DNA from: Pusillimonas sp. T7-7
GTDB taxonomy: Bacteria; Pseudomonadota; Gammaproteobacteria; Burkholderiales; Burkholderiaceae_B
Direction of reading: 5' to 3'
Assembly (NCBI RefSeq): GCF_000209655.1
Contig: NC_015458.1
Coordinates: 1,364,001 to 1,428,000, forward strand
DNA length: 64,000 nucleotides
Shown here: positions 9,375 through 18,391 of the stretch, piece after piece
Position numbering within the stretch: position 1 is the stretch's first letter
Layout of the letters: every line of letters starts with the position of its first letter
Position numbers and translations under genes: made by a program
The notes under the pieces: generated by a model
What the model was told of the DNA's origin: nothing
Seen by the model: the letters and a program-made list of their open reading frames with translations, nothing else
Databases searched by the model: none

Positions 9375-9797
9375 TCACGACAGGCGAAAAGTTTCGCCTG
9401 AGTCGTTGGGCGGAGCGCCTTCGAGCGCCTGGGCCAGCATATCTTTGACCGCATTCAGATCATTGCGCAGCGCCTGCAGCTCTGCACCCGACAAACGCAC
9501 AGCGGCGTCCTGGTCGTGAGGCACGTCATTCAAATCACCCAGACGGTTGCGCGCCCCACTGATGGTGAAGCCCTGCTCGTACAACAGATCGCGTATGCGG
9601 CGTATCAACAGCACTTCATGATGCTGATAATAGCGGCGATTACCACGGCGCTTGACCGGTTTGAGCTGTGTGAACTCCTGCTCCCAGTAGCGCAGCACAT
9701 GCGGCTTGACGCAGCAAAGGTCGCTGACCTCGCCTATTGTGAAATAACGCTTGGCAGGAATGGGAGGCAAGGTGACTGGAGTTTCGCTGGTGCTCAT
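9375..9797 (-). CDS. MerR-family regulator
   Basis: 140 residues with an N-terminal MerR winged helix (about 16-85: YFTIGEVSDLCCVKPHVLRYWEQEF then NRRYYQ) and a C-terminal coiled coil (about 103-125). No metal-binding cysteine set is visible, so the ligand class is open. It is the last gene of the rpmI-rplT-pheS-pheT-ihfA-merR run, 3 bp after ihfA. A MerR gene after ihfA is common in betaproteobacteria (from memory). Its last codons contain a perfect 9-bp inverted repeat. Confidence 0.9.
   Translation of the reverse strand: MSTSETPVTLPPIPAKRYFTIGEVSDLCCVKPHVLRYWEQEFTQLKPVKRRGNRRYYQHHEVLLIRRIRDLLYEQGFTISGARNRLGDLNDVPHDQDAAVRLSGAELQALRNDLNAVKDMLAQALEGAPPNDSGETFRLS
9381..9400 (-). terminator. 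Perfect hairpin at the 3' end of merR
   Basis: CAGGCGAAA (9381-9389) and TTTCGCCTG (9392-9400) form a perfect 9-bp inverted repeat with a 2-nt centre, inside the last codons of merR and ending 4 bp before its stop codon. No U-run follows on the minus strand. Its position fits an RNA 3'-end or processing hairpin; an intrinsic terminator is unlikely. Confidence 0.4.
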
Positions 9798-9800
9798 AGG

Positions 9801-10121
9801 TTACCCGATGGATGCAGGGGTTTTTCCGGCAGATTCTACGACAGTCTTGAGTTTCTGACTGGCATGAAAGGTAACAACACGTCGTGCAGCGATAGGAATC
9901 ACTTCGCCTGTTTTCGGGTTGCGTCCGGGGCGCGGCGGTTTGTCACGGACCTGGAAATTGCCAAAGCCAGATAACTTGACCTCGACTCCCCGTGCGAGCG
10001 AATCGCGAATCTCTTCGAAAAAAGTATCGACAATATCCTTGGCTTCGCGCTTGTTCAAACCCACTCGATCAAACAACAACTCGGCCAGCTCGGCCTTGGT
10101 CAGGGTACGTTCCGGATTCAT
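9801..10121 (-). CDS. ihfA: Integration host factor alpha subunit
   Basis: 106 residues of the HU/IHF family with [24 protein letters not shown] at the N-terminus and the DNA-inserting beta arm [26 protein letters not shown]-alpha pairs with IHF-beta (not in this window) to bend DNA. This matters here because the sigma-54 promoter of glnK usually needs such bending. The gene is 12 bp after pheT, the usual place for ihfA downstream of pheST. The C-terminal tail after KLKTVVES is slightly extended. Confidence 0.97.
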   Translation of the reverse strand: MNPERTLTKAELAELLFDRVGLNKREAKDIVDTFFEEIRDSLARGVEVKLSGFGNFQVRDKPPRPGRNPKTGEVIPIAARRVVTFHASQKLKTVVESAGKTPASIG

Positions 10122-10133
10122 AGTGTGTGCTCC

Positions 10134-12545
10134 TTATGCGCGCTGGCGTACACCATGGGCGCTGACTAACCCTTCAAGCAGCAGGGTCATGCATTGCTCA
10201 ACCCTGGCATCGTCCAGCGTGGCTTCACGATCCTGAAGCCAGAAGCGGAAGGCCATGCTCTTCTCATTGGTTTCTGCCGACTTGTCGCGCCAGACATCAA
10301 ACAGTTTAATATCTTTGACGATGCCAAGAGTAGCATTAGATTCAATTACATGCGTAAGAGTGTTCAACAAATCCTTATACGATACATCCAGGCCGGCCCA
10401 TACAGCCAAGTCGCGGATCACCACAGGCTGGCGTGAAATTTCGGCGGGCGCCGGAAACGCGTTGACGGAAATGGCATCGACATCCAGCTCGAACACGACC
10501 GGTGCATGAGCCAGATCGCACTGTTGCGCCCAGCGTGGATGCAGCTCGCCCAGCCAGCCTATGTGTTTGCCATCGAGCTGCAGTCGGGCCGAACGGCCAG
10601 GATGCAAAGCAGGATGGGTATCGGCAAGGCACTCCAGGCTACCCGCCTGAGCGCCCAACAGGCATTCCACATCTTTCTTGACGTCGTAGAAATCGACCTG
10701 GCGCACCGGCGTACCCCACTGCTCTTCCACAGAAGGCCCCCAGGCGGCCCCGGCAAGACGTTGCGGCTGATGTATGCCTGCAACCGCCAAATCACCGTCG
10801 ACCACTTTGGCATCGCGCGCAAAGACCCGGCCCAATTCAAAAACCCTGACCCGGGATTGCTTGCGATTGGCGTTATGAACGATATTGGCCAGCAGGCCGC
10901 CGATCAGGCTGGACCGCATTACCGCCAATTGGCTGGCAATGGGGTTAAGCAGTTTGATGGGATCAGCGTTGCCTGCGTAGTGGCGCTCCCAGGCCTCTTC
11001 CACAAAAGCAAAATTGATCACTTCCTGATAATCCTGCCCAGCCGTACGGGCGCGCAAGGCGTGCGGCCCGCGCAATACTTCAGGACTGGCCAGCATTTTT
11101 GCGCGCGCCACCGGAGGCACGTCGGGAATGCGCTCAAAACCGTATATACGCGCCACCTCTTCGATCAGGTCTTCCTCGATGAACAGGTCAAATCGATAGG
11201 ATGGCGGCGTCACCACAAACACATCGTCGTCCTGCACTTCAAAAGACAGGCCAAGACTTGTAAAAATACCTTCAACTTCGTTGCGCGAAACAGGCACGCC
11301 AAGAATTCGGTGGCAACGCGCCAGCCGCATGGAAACAGGCTTGCGGGCCGGCAAATTGACGATTTGATCATCCAGCGGACCAGCCTGACCACCACAAATA
11401 TCGATAAGCAAGCGAGTCATGAACTCCAGATGCTCGGTGATCGAATCAAAATCCACGCCCCGCTCAAAGCGATGGCTGGCTTCAGAGCTGAATTTATACC
11501 GGCGGGGACGACCCATAATGGCCTCTGGCCACCAGAAAGCGCCCTCAAGATAGATGTCGGTGGTATCCAGCGTCACAGCGGTCGCTTCGCCACCCATGAT
11601 ACCGGCCAGGCTTTCCACCCCATTATCCGCGGCAATAATACCAACATCTGGTTCGAGCGTAACGGTTTGTCCGTTCAGCAGTTCAAGCTGCTCGCCCGGT
11701 TTGGCCCAGCGGACCGTCAAGCCGCCCTGTATGCGCTTCAGGTCGAAAACATGGGTAGGCCGCCCCAACTCAAGCATGACATAGTTGGAGATATCGACCA
11801 GCGCCGAGATCGAGCGCTGCCCTGCGCGCTCCAGGCGATTTTTTATCCAGGCGGGTGTAGCCGCGCGCGCATTGACACCGCGTATGACCCGGCCCGCAAA
11901 ACGTCCGCATAGGTCGGGCGCTTCAATAGTGACCGGCAAACGGTCCTGCAGGGTGACCGGCACGGGTTCGAAGCTGGGCAGGTTCAATGCAACCCCCGTC
12001 AGCGCAGACACCTCACGGGCGACACCCAGGATCGACAGGCAGTCGGCGCGGTTAGGCGTCATCTTCAAGGTGAAGACAGCATCATCCAGGTCGAGTGCGG
12101 TGCGCAACGATGCGCCCACCGGAGCATCCGCATCCAGTTCGAGCAAGCCCGCATGGTCTTGCGACAGGCCCAGCTCGCGTGCCGAGCACAGCATGCCCGA
12201 CGACTCCACGCCCCGCATCTTGGCAATGCCAATTTTCATGCCGCCAGGCAATTCGGCCCCCACTCGGGCCAAAGGCACCTTGATGCCGGCGGCCGCATTG
12301 GGTGCACCGCAAACAATTTGCAACAAATCACCCGAACCATCATCAACCTGGCAGATACGGAGTTTGTCGGCGTTGGGGTGCGCGGCAATTTCCTTGATGT
12401 ACGCAACGACCACACCGCTGAACGGAGGCGCTGCCGTAGTGGTTTCCTCGACCTCCAGGCCTGCCATGGTAAGGCGATGCGACAAAGCGTCGGTATCGAG
12501 ATCGGGATTTACAAAAGCGCGTAGCCAGGACTCAGGGAATTGCAT
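10134..12545 (-). CDS. pheT: Phenylalanyl-tRNA synthetase beta subunit
   Basis: 803 residues, the full bacterial length. Domains in order: tRNA-binding (about 39-150), B3/4 editing region (about 210-380), B5 (about 400-475), a core similar to class II synthetases, and the C-terminal ferredoxin-fold anticodon-binding domain (about 710-803, starting SRQPVVIRDLAVW). It works with PheS as an alpha2-beta2 enzyme charging tRNA-Phe. The 77-bp gap to pheS on the same strand supports one transcript. Nothing is missing. Confidence 0.97.
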   Translation of the reverse strand: MQFPESWLRAFVNPDLDTDALSHRLTMAGLEVEETTTAAPPFSGVVVAYIKEIAAHPNADKLRICQVDDGSGDLLQIVCGAPNAAAGIKVPLARVGAELPGGMKIGIAKMRGVESSGMLCSARELGLSQDHAGLLELDADAPVGASLRTALDLDDAVFTLKMTPNRADCLSILGVAREVSALTGVALNLPSFEPVPVTLQDRLPVTIEAPDLCGRFAGRVIRGVNARAATPAWIKNRLERAGQRSISALVDISNYVMLELGRPTHVFDLKRIQGGLTVRWAKPGEQLELLNGQTVTLEPDVGIIAADNGVESLAGIMGGEATAVTLDTTDIYLEGAFWWPEAIMGRPRRYKFSSEASHRFERGVDFDSITEHLEFMTRLLIDICGGQAGPLDDQIVNLPARKPVSMRLARCHRILGVPVSRNEVEGIFTSLGLSFEVQDDDVFVVTPPSYRFDLFIEEDLIEEVARIYGFERIPDVPPVARAKMLASPEVLRGPHALRARTAGQDYQEVINFAFVEEAWERHYAGNADPIKLLNPIASQLAVMRSSLIGGLLANIVHNANRKQSRVRVFELGRVFARDAKVVDGDLAVAGIHQPQRLAGAAWGPSVEEQWGTPVRQVDFYDVKKDVECLLGAQAGSLECLADTHPALHPGRSARLQLDGKHIGWLGELHPRWAQQCDLAHAPVVFELDVDAISVNAFPAPAEISRQPVVIRDLAVWAGLDVSYKDLLNTLTHVIESNATLGIVKDIKLFDVWRDKSAETNEKSMAFRFWLQDREATLDDARVEQCMTLLLEGLVSAHGVRQRA

Positions 12546-12622
12546 AATGTACTCGTCGGATTCGTTTTACAGCTGGACAAGGCAAGCGACAGGCAGGCAT
12601 GGAGCAGCCTGCCCGGAGGGTT

Positions 12623-13645
12623 TTAACGGTTGAACTGGCGCAGAAAGCGCAAGTCGCCCTCGAAGAACTGGCGCAGATCATTGACGCCATAGCGCAGCAT
12701 GGTCAGGCGCTCTAACCCCGAGCCGAAGGCAAAGCCTATGTAGCGCTCGGGGTCGAGCCCGAAATTACGCACAACCTGCGGATGGACCTGACCCGAGCCC
12801 GAGATTTCCAGCCAGCGCCCTTGGTTCGGCCCCGACGTGAACATCATGTCGATTTCAGCCGAAGGCTCGGTAAAGGGGAAGAACGATGGCCGAAAACGCA
12901 CGGACAGGTCTTCAGTTTCGAAGAAAGCCTGCAGGAAATCGGTGTAGACACCCTTCAAGTCGGCGAAGGAAATGTCTTCGGCGATCCACAGCCCTTCAAC
13001 CTGATGGAACATGGGCGAGTGCGTGGCATCGCTGTCGACGCGATAAGTGCGCCCAGGTGCAATGACCTTGATGGGCGGCTTGTGCATGCGGGCATAGCGC
13101 ACCTGCATGGGGCTGGTATGCGTACGCAACAGCAAAGGCAGCCCCTGGCTGTCTTTCATGTCGACGTAGAAAGTGTCCTGCATGGAGCGTGCGGGATGAT
13201 TTTCAGGATTGTTCAGGGCCGTGAAGTTGGTCCAGTCGTTTTCGATTTCAGGGCCATCAGCCACATCAAAACCGATAGAACGGAAAATAGCCTCGACCCG
13301 CTGCCACGTCTGTATGACGGGGTGTATGCCCCCTACCCCCTTGCCGCGCCCGGGCAAGGTGACATCAATGGTTTCAGACGCCAGGCGTTTGTCGAGTTCG
13401 GCCTGGGCCATTTCCTGGCGCCGGGCATTGAGCAGACCTTCAATGTGCTGCTTCAATTGGTTGATACGGGCCCCTTCGGCCTTTTTCTGATCGGGCGCCA
13501 ACTGGGCCAAACCTTTCATCAGGGCAGTCAGCGCACCCTGCTTGCCCAGAAAGCGGGCTTTGGCATTTTCAAGCGCCGCAGCATCATTGGCTTGGGCAAA
13601 CTGTTCTTGCGCCTGAACGATCAGGTCATCAACCGGAGGAGTCAT
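12623..13645 (-). CDS. pheS: Phenylalanyl-tRNA synthetase alpha subunit
   Basis: 340 residues. An N-terminal coiled coil (about 1-85) is followed by a class II catalytic core with [20 protein letters not shown] (motif 2 region) and [19 protein letters not shown] (motif 3). The start was set at ATG 13645 ([15 protein letters not shown]), which agrees with family length; the open frame extends 38 codons upstream into rplT without homology. It lies downstream of rplT, separated by a strong hairpin, as in the canonical rplT-pheS-pheT-ihfA order. Confidence 0.96.
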   Translation of the reverse strand: MTPPVDDLIVQAQEQFAQANDAAALENAKARFLGKQGALTALMKGLAQLAPDQKKAEGARINQLKQHIEGLLNARRQEMAQAELDKRLASETIDVTLPGRGKGVGGIHPVIQTWQRVEAIFRSIGFDVADGPEIENDWTNFTALNNPENHPARSMQDTFYVDMKDSQGLPLLLRTHTSPMQVRYARMHKPPIKVIAPGRTYRVDSDATHSPMFHQVEGLWIAEDISFADLKGVYTDFLQAFFETEDLSVRFRPSFFPFTEPSAEIDMMFTSGPNQGRWLEISGSGQVHPQVVRNFGLDPERYIGFAFGSGLERLTMLRYGVNDLRQFFEGDLRFLRQFNR

Positions 13646-13664
13646 AATGTAGCGTTTCCAAATA

Positions 13665-13692
13665 CAAACGGAGCCCGCTAGAGCCCCGTTTG
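13665..13692 (-). terminator. Strong intercistronic hairpin between rplT and pheS
   Basis: Arms 13665-13676 and 13681-13692 pair over 12 positions on the minus strand (CAAACGGGGCTC with GGGCTCCGTTTG, two G-U wobbles) around a 4-nt loop. It is followed by TATTTGG, a weak U-tract. It sits where E. coli has the pheM leader attenuator, but I find no Phe-rich leader ORF. It may be a partial terminator or a processing site that sets the ratio of L20 to PheST. Confidence 0.5.
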
Positions 13693-13715
13693 CAGCAATA
13701 CAGAATCGAGATTGA

Positions 13716-14075
13716 TCAAGCAGCCAAAGCAGACTTGGCTTGTTCAACCACGGCAGCAAAGCCAGCTTTATCGTTTACAGCCATATCGGCCAAAACTTTG
13801 CGATCCAGTTCAATCGAGGCTTTTTTGGTGCCGGCGATGAATACACTGTAGCTTACGCCCAATTCGCGGCAAGCCGCATTGATACGGGTGATCCAGAGTG
13901 CGCGGAAGGTACGCTTTTTGTTGCGGCGATCGCGATAGGCATATTGCCCAGCTTTCATTACCGCCTGTTTGGCGATACGGAATACATTACCGCGGCGACC
14001 ACGATAACCTTTTGCTGCTTTAATAACTTTTTTGTGACGGGCACGGGCAGTAACGCCGCGTTTTACGCGTGGCAT
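13716..14075 (-). CDS. rplT: 50S ribosomal protein L20
   Basis: 119 residues with the invariant N-terminus [19 protein letters not shown] and the core [24 protein letters not shown]20 is an assembly protein of the large subunit and, in E. coli, represses rpmI-rplT translation through a pseudoknot that involves infC sequence. Here infC lies 9.5 kb away, so any such control must use a different leader. It begins 13 bp after rpmI. Confidence 0.98.
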   Translation of the reverse strand: MPRVKRGVTARARHKKVIKAAKGYRGRRGNVFRIAKQAVMKAGQYAYRDRRNKKRTFRALWITRINAACRELGVSYSVFIAGTKKASIELDRKVLADMAVNDKAGFAAVVEQAKSALAA

Positions 14076-14088
14076 AGTAGATCTCCTA

Positions 14089-14286
14089 TCAAGCGAACGG
14101 CAACATTGCCTTGACCGCGCTCACGTCAGAATCGTGTACGGCGGTAGAACCGCGCAACTGGCGCTTGTTCTTGGTTGTTTTCTTGGTGAGGATGTGACGC
14201 TTGAACGCCTGGCCTCGCTTGATAGACCCACTACCACGAACCTTAAAGCGCTTTGCAGCACCTTTTTTGGTTTTCATCTTAGGCAT
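14089..14286 (-). CDS. rpmI: 50S ribosomal protein L35
   Basis: 65 residues, [20 protein letters not shown] to KAMLPFA, standard length for L35. The ATG at 14286 was chosen by homology; the frame is open for 61 more codons upstream but that part is unlike L35. It is the first gene of its transcript here, because infC, normally directly upstream, has been separated. A promoter and a leader of about 190 nt precede it. Confidence 0.97.
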   Translation of the reverse strand: MPKMKTKKGAAKRFKVRGSGSIKRGQAFKRHILTKKTTKNKRQLRGSTAVHDSDVSAVKAMLPFA

Positions 14287-14476
14287 GATGTAACTCTGTG
14301 ATTGATGAATGTAGGTGGCCCCCAAACAAACTGGCGGCGCTTGCACGACCCGGCATTCACTTATTGGTTTCTTTTCTTGCTTTGCCGCAAAGATTTTGCC
14401 AGAAGCCAAAAAGCACCCCTGCACAAGCACCCCGAATGAAAGCCATCCGAAAAAAAGCTGGCAAGACAAAGAAAAG
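14287..14476 (-). promoter_or_regulatory. Long rpmI-rplT leader
   Basis: About 190 nt separates the predicted start of transcription from the rpmI ATG. It contains inverted repeats CTGGCAA (14458-14464) and TTGCCAG (14396-14402), and on the minus strand two copies of GGGGTGCTT spaced by 5 nt. A leader of this length before rpmI-rplT suggests L20 autoregulation without infC sequence. No specific L20 site can be assigned by eye. Confidence 0.4.
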
Positions 14477-14482
14477 CTCTTG

Positions 14483-14512
14483 ATTATACGATGAATATCG
14501 AGCGCTTGTCTA
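14483..14512 (-). promoter_or_regulatory. Promoter for rpmI-rplT-pheST-ihfA
   Basis: On the minus strand a TAGACA -35 box (14507-14512) and a perfect TATAAT -10 box (14483-14488) are separated by 18 nt, just downstream of the Ldh-family gene. Initiation is predicted near 14476. This is a good sigma-70 promoter at the position needed now that rpmI is no longer behind infC. Confidence 0.7.
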
Positions 14513-14523
14513 ACACTTCATGT

Positions 14524-15576
14524 TCAAGGGATTGTGCTGTCCGTACCGGCCAGCGCGGCAATCTCGTCATATAAGGCCCGGGGTACTGCTATACCCTCGG
14601 CCTGGCTGCGGGCACGTGCCGTATACCGACGTTCAGAGGGCAATCGCGCCCCTTGATCAACAATACTGGCAAACAAGCTTTCCGCCTTGTCGTGCTGCTC
14701 TGTCAGGGTTGTGCCGCCGAAGCTGCCCAGGTCGAAAGCCAGTATAAGCTCACCATGGACAGGCGCCGCATTCGAGCCTTGATCGTAGGCCAGGGACTCT
14801 TGGCTATTCCAATCGCCGATCAAAGCCCCGGCCATGATTTCAACCATAGTGGATAAAGCCGAGCCCTTATGGCCGCCAAAAGTCAGCATGGCTCCGTTTC
14901 CAACTTCGACCGGATCAGTGCTTGGCTGACCGTTCGCATCTACGCCACAACCAGGAGGCAACGGTGTTTTCGACCTGCGATGCAACTCCAGGTCGCCCCT
15001 TGCGACAGCACTGGTGGCAAAATCAAATACATACGGATATGGACCAGGACGTGGCCAGCCGAATGCAATAGGATTGGTGCCGAAAGTTGGTCGCGTACCA
15101 CCCGTTGGTGCAACCCAGGCGTGCGAAGGCGTCAGCGCCAATGCTGCCAACCCTTGCTGTGTTATTGATTCGATTTCAGGCCACAGGGCCGAGAAATGCA
15201 CACAGTGATTAATCACCAATGCGGCCATGCCCGCAGTGCGCGCACCCTTGACCAGCTCAGGCAGGCCCATTTCGAAAGCCAATGGAGAAAATCCGAATTT
15301 CGCATCAACCCGGACAATGGAGCCTCCCTTGGTCGTAAGTTGGGGCTGCGCATTCAGTGTCACTTTCCCAGCTCGAATGGTTTGTGCCACGGTCAGCAAG
15401 CGATAAAGGCCGTGGGACTGACAATCGTCCCGTTGGCCCGCCACCACGACTCGCGCAATGGCGCGCGCATGCGGCAAGGTCAAACCCAGCCTGAGGCAGG
15501 TTTGCTCTGCAAACGCCAGCAACTCTACCTCGGAGAAATGCAGTTGTTGGCCAGATAATTGTGTTGCTGATGACAT
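14524..15576 (-). CDS. Ldh-family (malate/L-lactate dehydrogenase-like) reductase
   Basis: 350 residues of the NAD(P)-dependent Ldh_2 family, which includes ureidoglycolate, sulfolactate and delta-1-piperideine-2-carboxylate reductases. Family marks include the catalytic-type His in DDCQSHGLYRLL near residue 56 and the NPIAFGWPRPGPYPYVFDFATSAVARG segment in mid-protein. The sequence pattern seems closest to the imine-acid (piperideine/pyrroline-2-carboxylate) reductases, but this is a weak call. It sits alone between rpmI and comM, 38 bp from comM. Confidence 0.85.
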   Translation of the reverse strand: MSSATQLSGQQLHFSEVELLAFAEQTCLRLGLTLPHARAIARVVVAGQRDDCQSHGLYRLLTVAQTIRAGKVTLNAQPQLTTKGGSIVRVDAKFGFSPLAFEMGLPELVKGARTAGMAALVINHCVHFSALWPEIESITQQGLAALALTPSHAWVAPTGGTRPTFGTNPIAFGWPRPGPYPYVFDFATSAVARGDLELHRRSKTPLPPGCGVDANGQPSTDPVEVGNGAMLTFGGHKGSALSTMVEIMAGALIGDWNSQESLAYDQGSNAAPVHGELILAFDLGSFGGTTLTEQHDKAESLFASIVDQGARLPSERRYTARARSQAEGIAVPRALYDEIAALAGTDSTIP

Positions 15577-15614
15577 AGCTTTACCAGTAGAAAATCCAAT
15601 ACCGCTAGGATACC

Positions 15615-17132
15615 CTAGCCATCCCAGGGCAGCCGGTACTGCACGGCTTCCGCAATATGCACGGATGCAATCTGATCAGATCCCGACATATCGGCCAGGG
15701 TACGGCTTACCCGAAGAATACGGTGCACAACCCTGGCCGACCAGTTCCAGCGCTGCATTGCATGCGCCAACAGCGTGCTGCCCTCACCGCTCAGCTGACA
15801 ATGAACACTGATTTGGGCCACACTCAGCCGGGCATTGGTGCTGCCCTGGCGCTTCTGCTGGCGCGCACGACACTGCAGGACCCGCGACCGCACCGCCGCC
15901 GAGCCTTCACCTTCAGGCAGATCGATCCAGTCGGACTCAGCGCCAGGAAGGGAAATTTGTAGATCGACCCGGTCGAGCAAGGGGCCCGACAACCTGCTCC
16001 GATAGGCCTCGATTCGCTCAGGCGTACAACGGCAATGTTTCTTTTTATGGCCCAGCCAGCCGCAAGGACAGGGATTCATGGCGGCGACCAGCTGGAAGGC
16101 GGCAGGAAAAGTCAGTGTGCGCGATGCGCGCGCAATCGACACGCAGCCGGTTTCCAGCGGCTCGCGCAGGGATTCAAGCACTCGCCGCTGGAACTCTGGC
16201 AGTTCGTCCAGAAAAAGCACACCCTGGTGGGCCAGGCTGATTTCACCCGGCCTGGGATAGGCGCCACCGCCCACCAGGGCCGGCACCGATGCCGAGTGGT
16301 GGGGCGAACGGAATGGAGGACGGTCGGTAAACATAGGAGGCTGTCCGCTCAAGCCCGCTAACGCCGAGGCTTCAAGCGCCTGCTCGGGCTCCAGCCTGGG
16401 CAGCAAACCAGGAAGTCGGTAGGCCAGCATGCTTTTACCGGTACCGGGAGGGCCAGACATGAGCAGGCTATGGCCCCCTGCTGCTGCAACCTCAAGCACC
16501 CGGCGCGCCAGCGCCTGCCCCCTGACTTCTGACAGACAGGGCTCAATATGATCACTAAAGCTCAGCGGAGGCGGCTTGGCGACCTGCAAGGCTTGTACGC
16601 CGGAAAAATGATGGGCCACATCAAGCAGGCTGCCTGCTGCCAATACGGTCAGGTCCGGCACCAGGGCCGCATGATCAGCACTGCCGGCGGGAAGCACCAG
16701 AATGGCCCCAGGATGGCTGCGCGCCACGGCCAAAGCGATGGCCAGCGGCGCAGCAACCGGGGCGATGGCTCCTGTTAGCGATAGCTCGCCCGCGAATACA
16801 TAGTCTTGAATCTGGCCCGCAGCGCCATCTGCAGGCGCCTCGACCACTTGCCCGGACGCAAGCAGAACAGCCAGGGCGATCGGCAAATCGAAGCGTCCGG
16901 ACTCTTTGGGAAGATCGGCTGGCGCAAGGTTGACGGTCAGGCGCCCTGCAGGAAAATCGAACCCGCTGCTGAGTATGGCTGACCGCACTCTTTCACGGCT
17001 TTCACGTACGCCGGCGTCAGGCAGGCCCACTACATGAAAGGCGGGCAAACCTGGCGCCATATGGACTTCGACACGTACCGGCAGCGCCTGGAGACCGCAA
17101 AGCGCCCTGCTCGCCAACACCGCTAATGACAT
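15615..17132 (-). CDS. comM: ComM/YifB Mg-chelatase-like AAA+ helicase
   Basis: 505 residues. The N-terminal Lon-like ChlI fold (about 20-145, with PAFHVVGLPDAGVRESRERVRSA) is followed by an AAA+ module with Walker A GPPGTGKS (227-234), a cysteine cluster CPCGWLGHKKKHCRC, and a C-terminal helicase-associated domain. ComM is known as a branch-migration helicase that helps integrate DNA in natural transformation. The start was set at ATG 17132 (MSLAVLASRALCG) behind GGAGG with 7-nt spacing; the frame is open further upstream. UbiK lies upstream on the same strand. Confidence 0.93.
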   Translation of the reverse strand: MSLAVLASRALCGLQALPVRVEVHMAPGLPAFHVVGLPDAGVRESRERVRSAILSSGFDFPAGRLTVNLAPADLPKESGRFDLPIALAVLLASGQVVEAPADGAAGQIQDYVFAGELSLTGAIAPVAAPLAIALAVARSHPGAILVLPAGSADHAALVPDLTVLAAGSLLDVAHHFSGVQALQVAKPPPLSFSDHIEPCLSEVRGQALARRVLEVAAAGGHSLLMSGPPGTGKSMLAYRLPGLLPRLEPEQALEASALAGLSGQPPMFTDRPPFRSPHHSASVPALVGGGAYPRPGEISLAHQGVLFLDELPEFQRRVLESLREPLETGCVSIARASRTLTFPAAFQLVAAMNPCPCGWLGHKKKHCRCTPERIEAYRSRLSGPLLDRVDLQISLPGAESDWIDLPEGEGSAAVRSRVLQCRARQQKRQGSTNARLSVAQISVHCQLSGEGSTLLAHAMQRWNWSARVVHRILRVSRTLADMSGSDQIASVHIAEAVQYRLPWDG

Positions 17133-17253
17133 GCACAGCCTCCGTTGCCGTTTTACATGGCGCCAGTATGGCGTCATGCAGCCAAGCGGGAGGCAGGTCA
17201 AGCAGCAGTTCGTCCATTAGTGTTAATACGACACGGACCGGACGGCGCCCCTT

Positions 17254-17532
17254 TTATTCTGTGCCTGACGCCGCAGTACCAGGCTGCAGCGGCGTATCGG
17301 GCCGGCCTTCCAGCGCCTGGACCCGGGACTCAAGCGCGGTAATACGCGCCAATGCACGTTCGAGTAACTGAGCCTGCACATCAAACTCTTCGCGGGTGAC
17401 CAGGTCCATGCGCGTAAAGGCTTGCGCCATCATCGCCTTGACGTTGCGCTCTATATCGGCAGCCGGGCTTTTGGCAACGAGCTCGGACATATTTTTCTGG
17501 AAATCTTCAAACCAATCATTGCGAGTAACCAT
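17254..17532 (-). CDS. ubiK: UbiK-family ubiquinone biosynthesis accessory factor
   Basis: 92 residues with the BMFP pattern: NDWFEDFQKNMSELV, then MAQAFTRMDLVTREEFDVQAQLLERALARITALESRVQALE, a C-terminal coiled coil. UbiK binds UbiJ and supports the aerobic ubiquinone assembly complex. The start was set at ATG 17532 behind GGAGA; the longer frame has a hydrophobic tail unlike the family. It lies upstream of comM, a pairing I recall from other betaproteobacteria. Confidence 0.88.
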   Translation of the reverse strand: MVTRNDWFEDFQKNMSELVAKSPAADIERNVKAMMAQAFTRMDLVTREEFDVQAQLLERALARITALESRVQALEGRPDTPLQPGTAASGTE

Positions 17533-17587
17533 TGCTATCTCCGGATTCTTGATAAACGCTAGTGTAATGAAAAAGCCAGCCACATAG

Positions 17588-17627
17588 AAAACACCCCAGG
17601 GTCGGCATGTATCCAACCTTGGGGTGT
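17588..17627 (-). terminator. Rho-independent terminator after the lipoprotein gene
   Basis: Arms 17591-17602 and 17616-17627 form a 12-bp stem (ACACCCCAGGGT with ACCTTGGGGTGT, one wobble) and the minus strand continues into TTTTC. It lies downstream of the leftward lipoprotein gene and upstream of ubiK, so it ends the lipoprotein transcript. Confidence 0.75.
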
Positions 17628-17690
17628 CGTGATTCAGCCACCGCTTGATGCGGCAACCTTGTCATGCCAAATCAGGCCTGACAGGCAGGT

Positions 17691-18092
17691 TTATGATTTG
17701 GGTGCTGTATCGTCGGCAGGGGGTGTGACGCCGGGGTCGGCGCTACCATCGCCCACCGAGTTCTGAATGGCACTGTCAGCCTTGGATGCGCCTTCCTTGA
17801 TGGCATCCCCGGCCGCGTCCATTGTTTTGGACACTGCGTCACCCGCCTTGTCAGCGGCGTCGGCCACTTGTTCGCCAATGGTGGGTTCAGCATCAGAGGC
17901 CGAGCCCGACGACGGCGCTGGTGTAGGAGCAGGATCAGGTGTGGGGGTCGGTGCGGGAGCAGGAGCCGGGGCTTCCGTGCCAGCAGCACCATCCATGGGT
18001 GCGCTTCCGTCTTCGGCGTCCGAGCATGCTGCAAGCAGACTCATTGAAGCAACCATTGCAATGACGGCCAAATGCGTACGAGTCTTTTTCAT
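17691..18092 (-). CDS. Low-complexity lipoprotein
   Basis: 133 residues. A lipoprotein signal peptide ends in the lipobox LLAAC (Cys about 23). A Pro/Ala-rich stretch (about 40-62) and a region of repeated A-D-A-A-D-K and D-A-I type helices follow, resembling heptad-like repeats. It probably anchors in an envelope membrane with an extended linker. No domain is recognised. A terminator follows it, so it is a single-gene unit. Confidence 0.75.
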   Translation of the reverse strand: MKKTRTHLAVIAMVASMSLLAACSDAEDGSAPMDGAAGTEAPAPAPAPTPTPDPAPTPAPSSGSASDAEPTIGEQVADAADKAGDAVSKTMDAAGDAIKEGASKADSAIQNSVGDGSADPGVTPPADDTAPKS

Positions 18093-18391
18093 AATTACCT
18101 CACTTATCCAAAGTCGCGTCTACTTTTTTTGCTGATGCCGGTGCGACTAGCGGTTCAGCAGCGAGCTTGTTACAACTAGCTTGAAAACTATTCTAGCCAC
18201 AGAACTCGGATAGAAAGCAGCCCTAGTGTAAATACTGATTTCAATTTTTTTGTTTATTTGCTTCATTTCTTCCCGACATCCCTTTCAACATAGGTGTTTA
18301 GAGCTAAAAGTACGAAAAAGCGATCAAACACACCGATACAAATACCGACGCCTTACTCTTGTCTGGTTACATTATGGTTTGCACGCATGTC

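Noticed and set aside
10506..11912. A 468-codon frame opposite pheT
   Set aside because: It is fully antisense to pheT, with no motif or ribosome site.
13646..13715. pheM-like leader peptide between rplT and pheS
   Set aside because: No start codon followed by Phe codons is present, only the hairpin.
15604..15619. Short inverted repeat GCTAGG/CCTAGC at the comM 3' end
   Set aside because: A 6-bp stem without a T-run is too weak to call a terminator.
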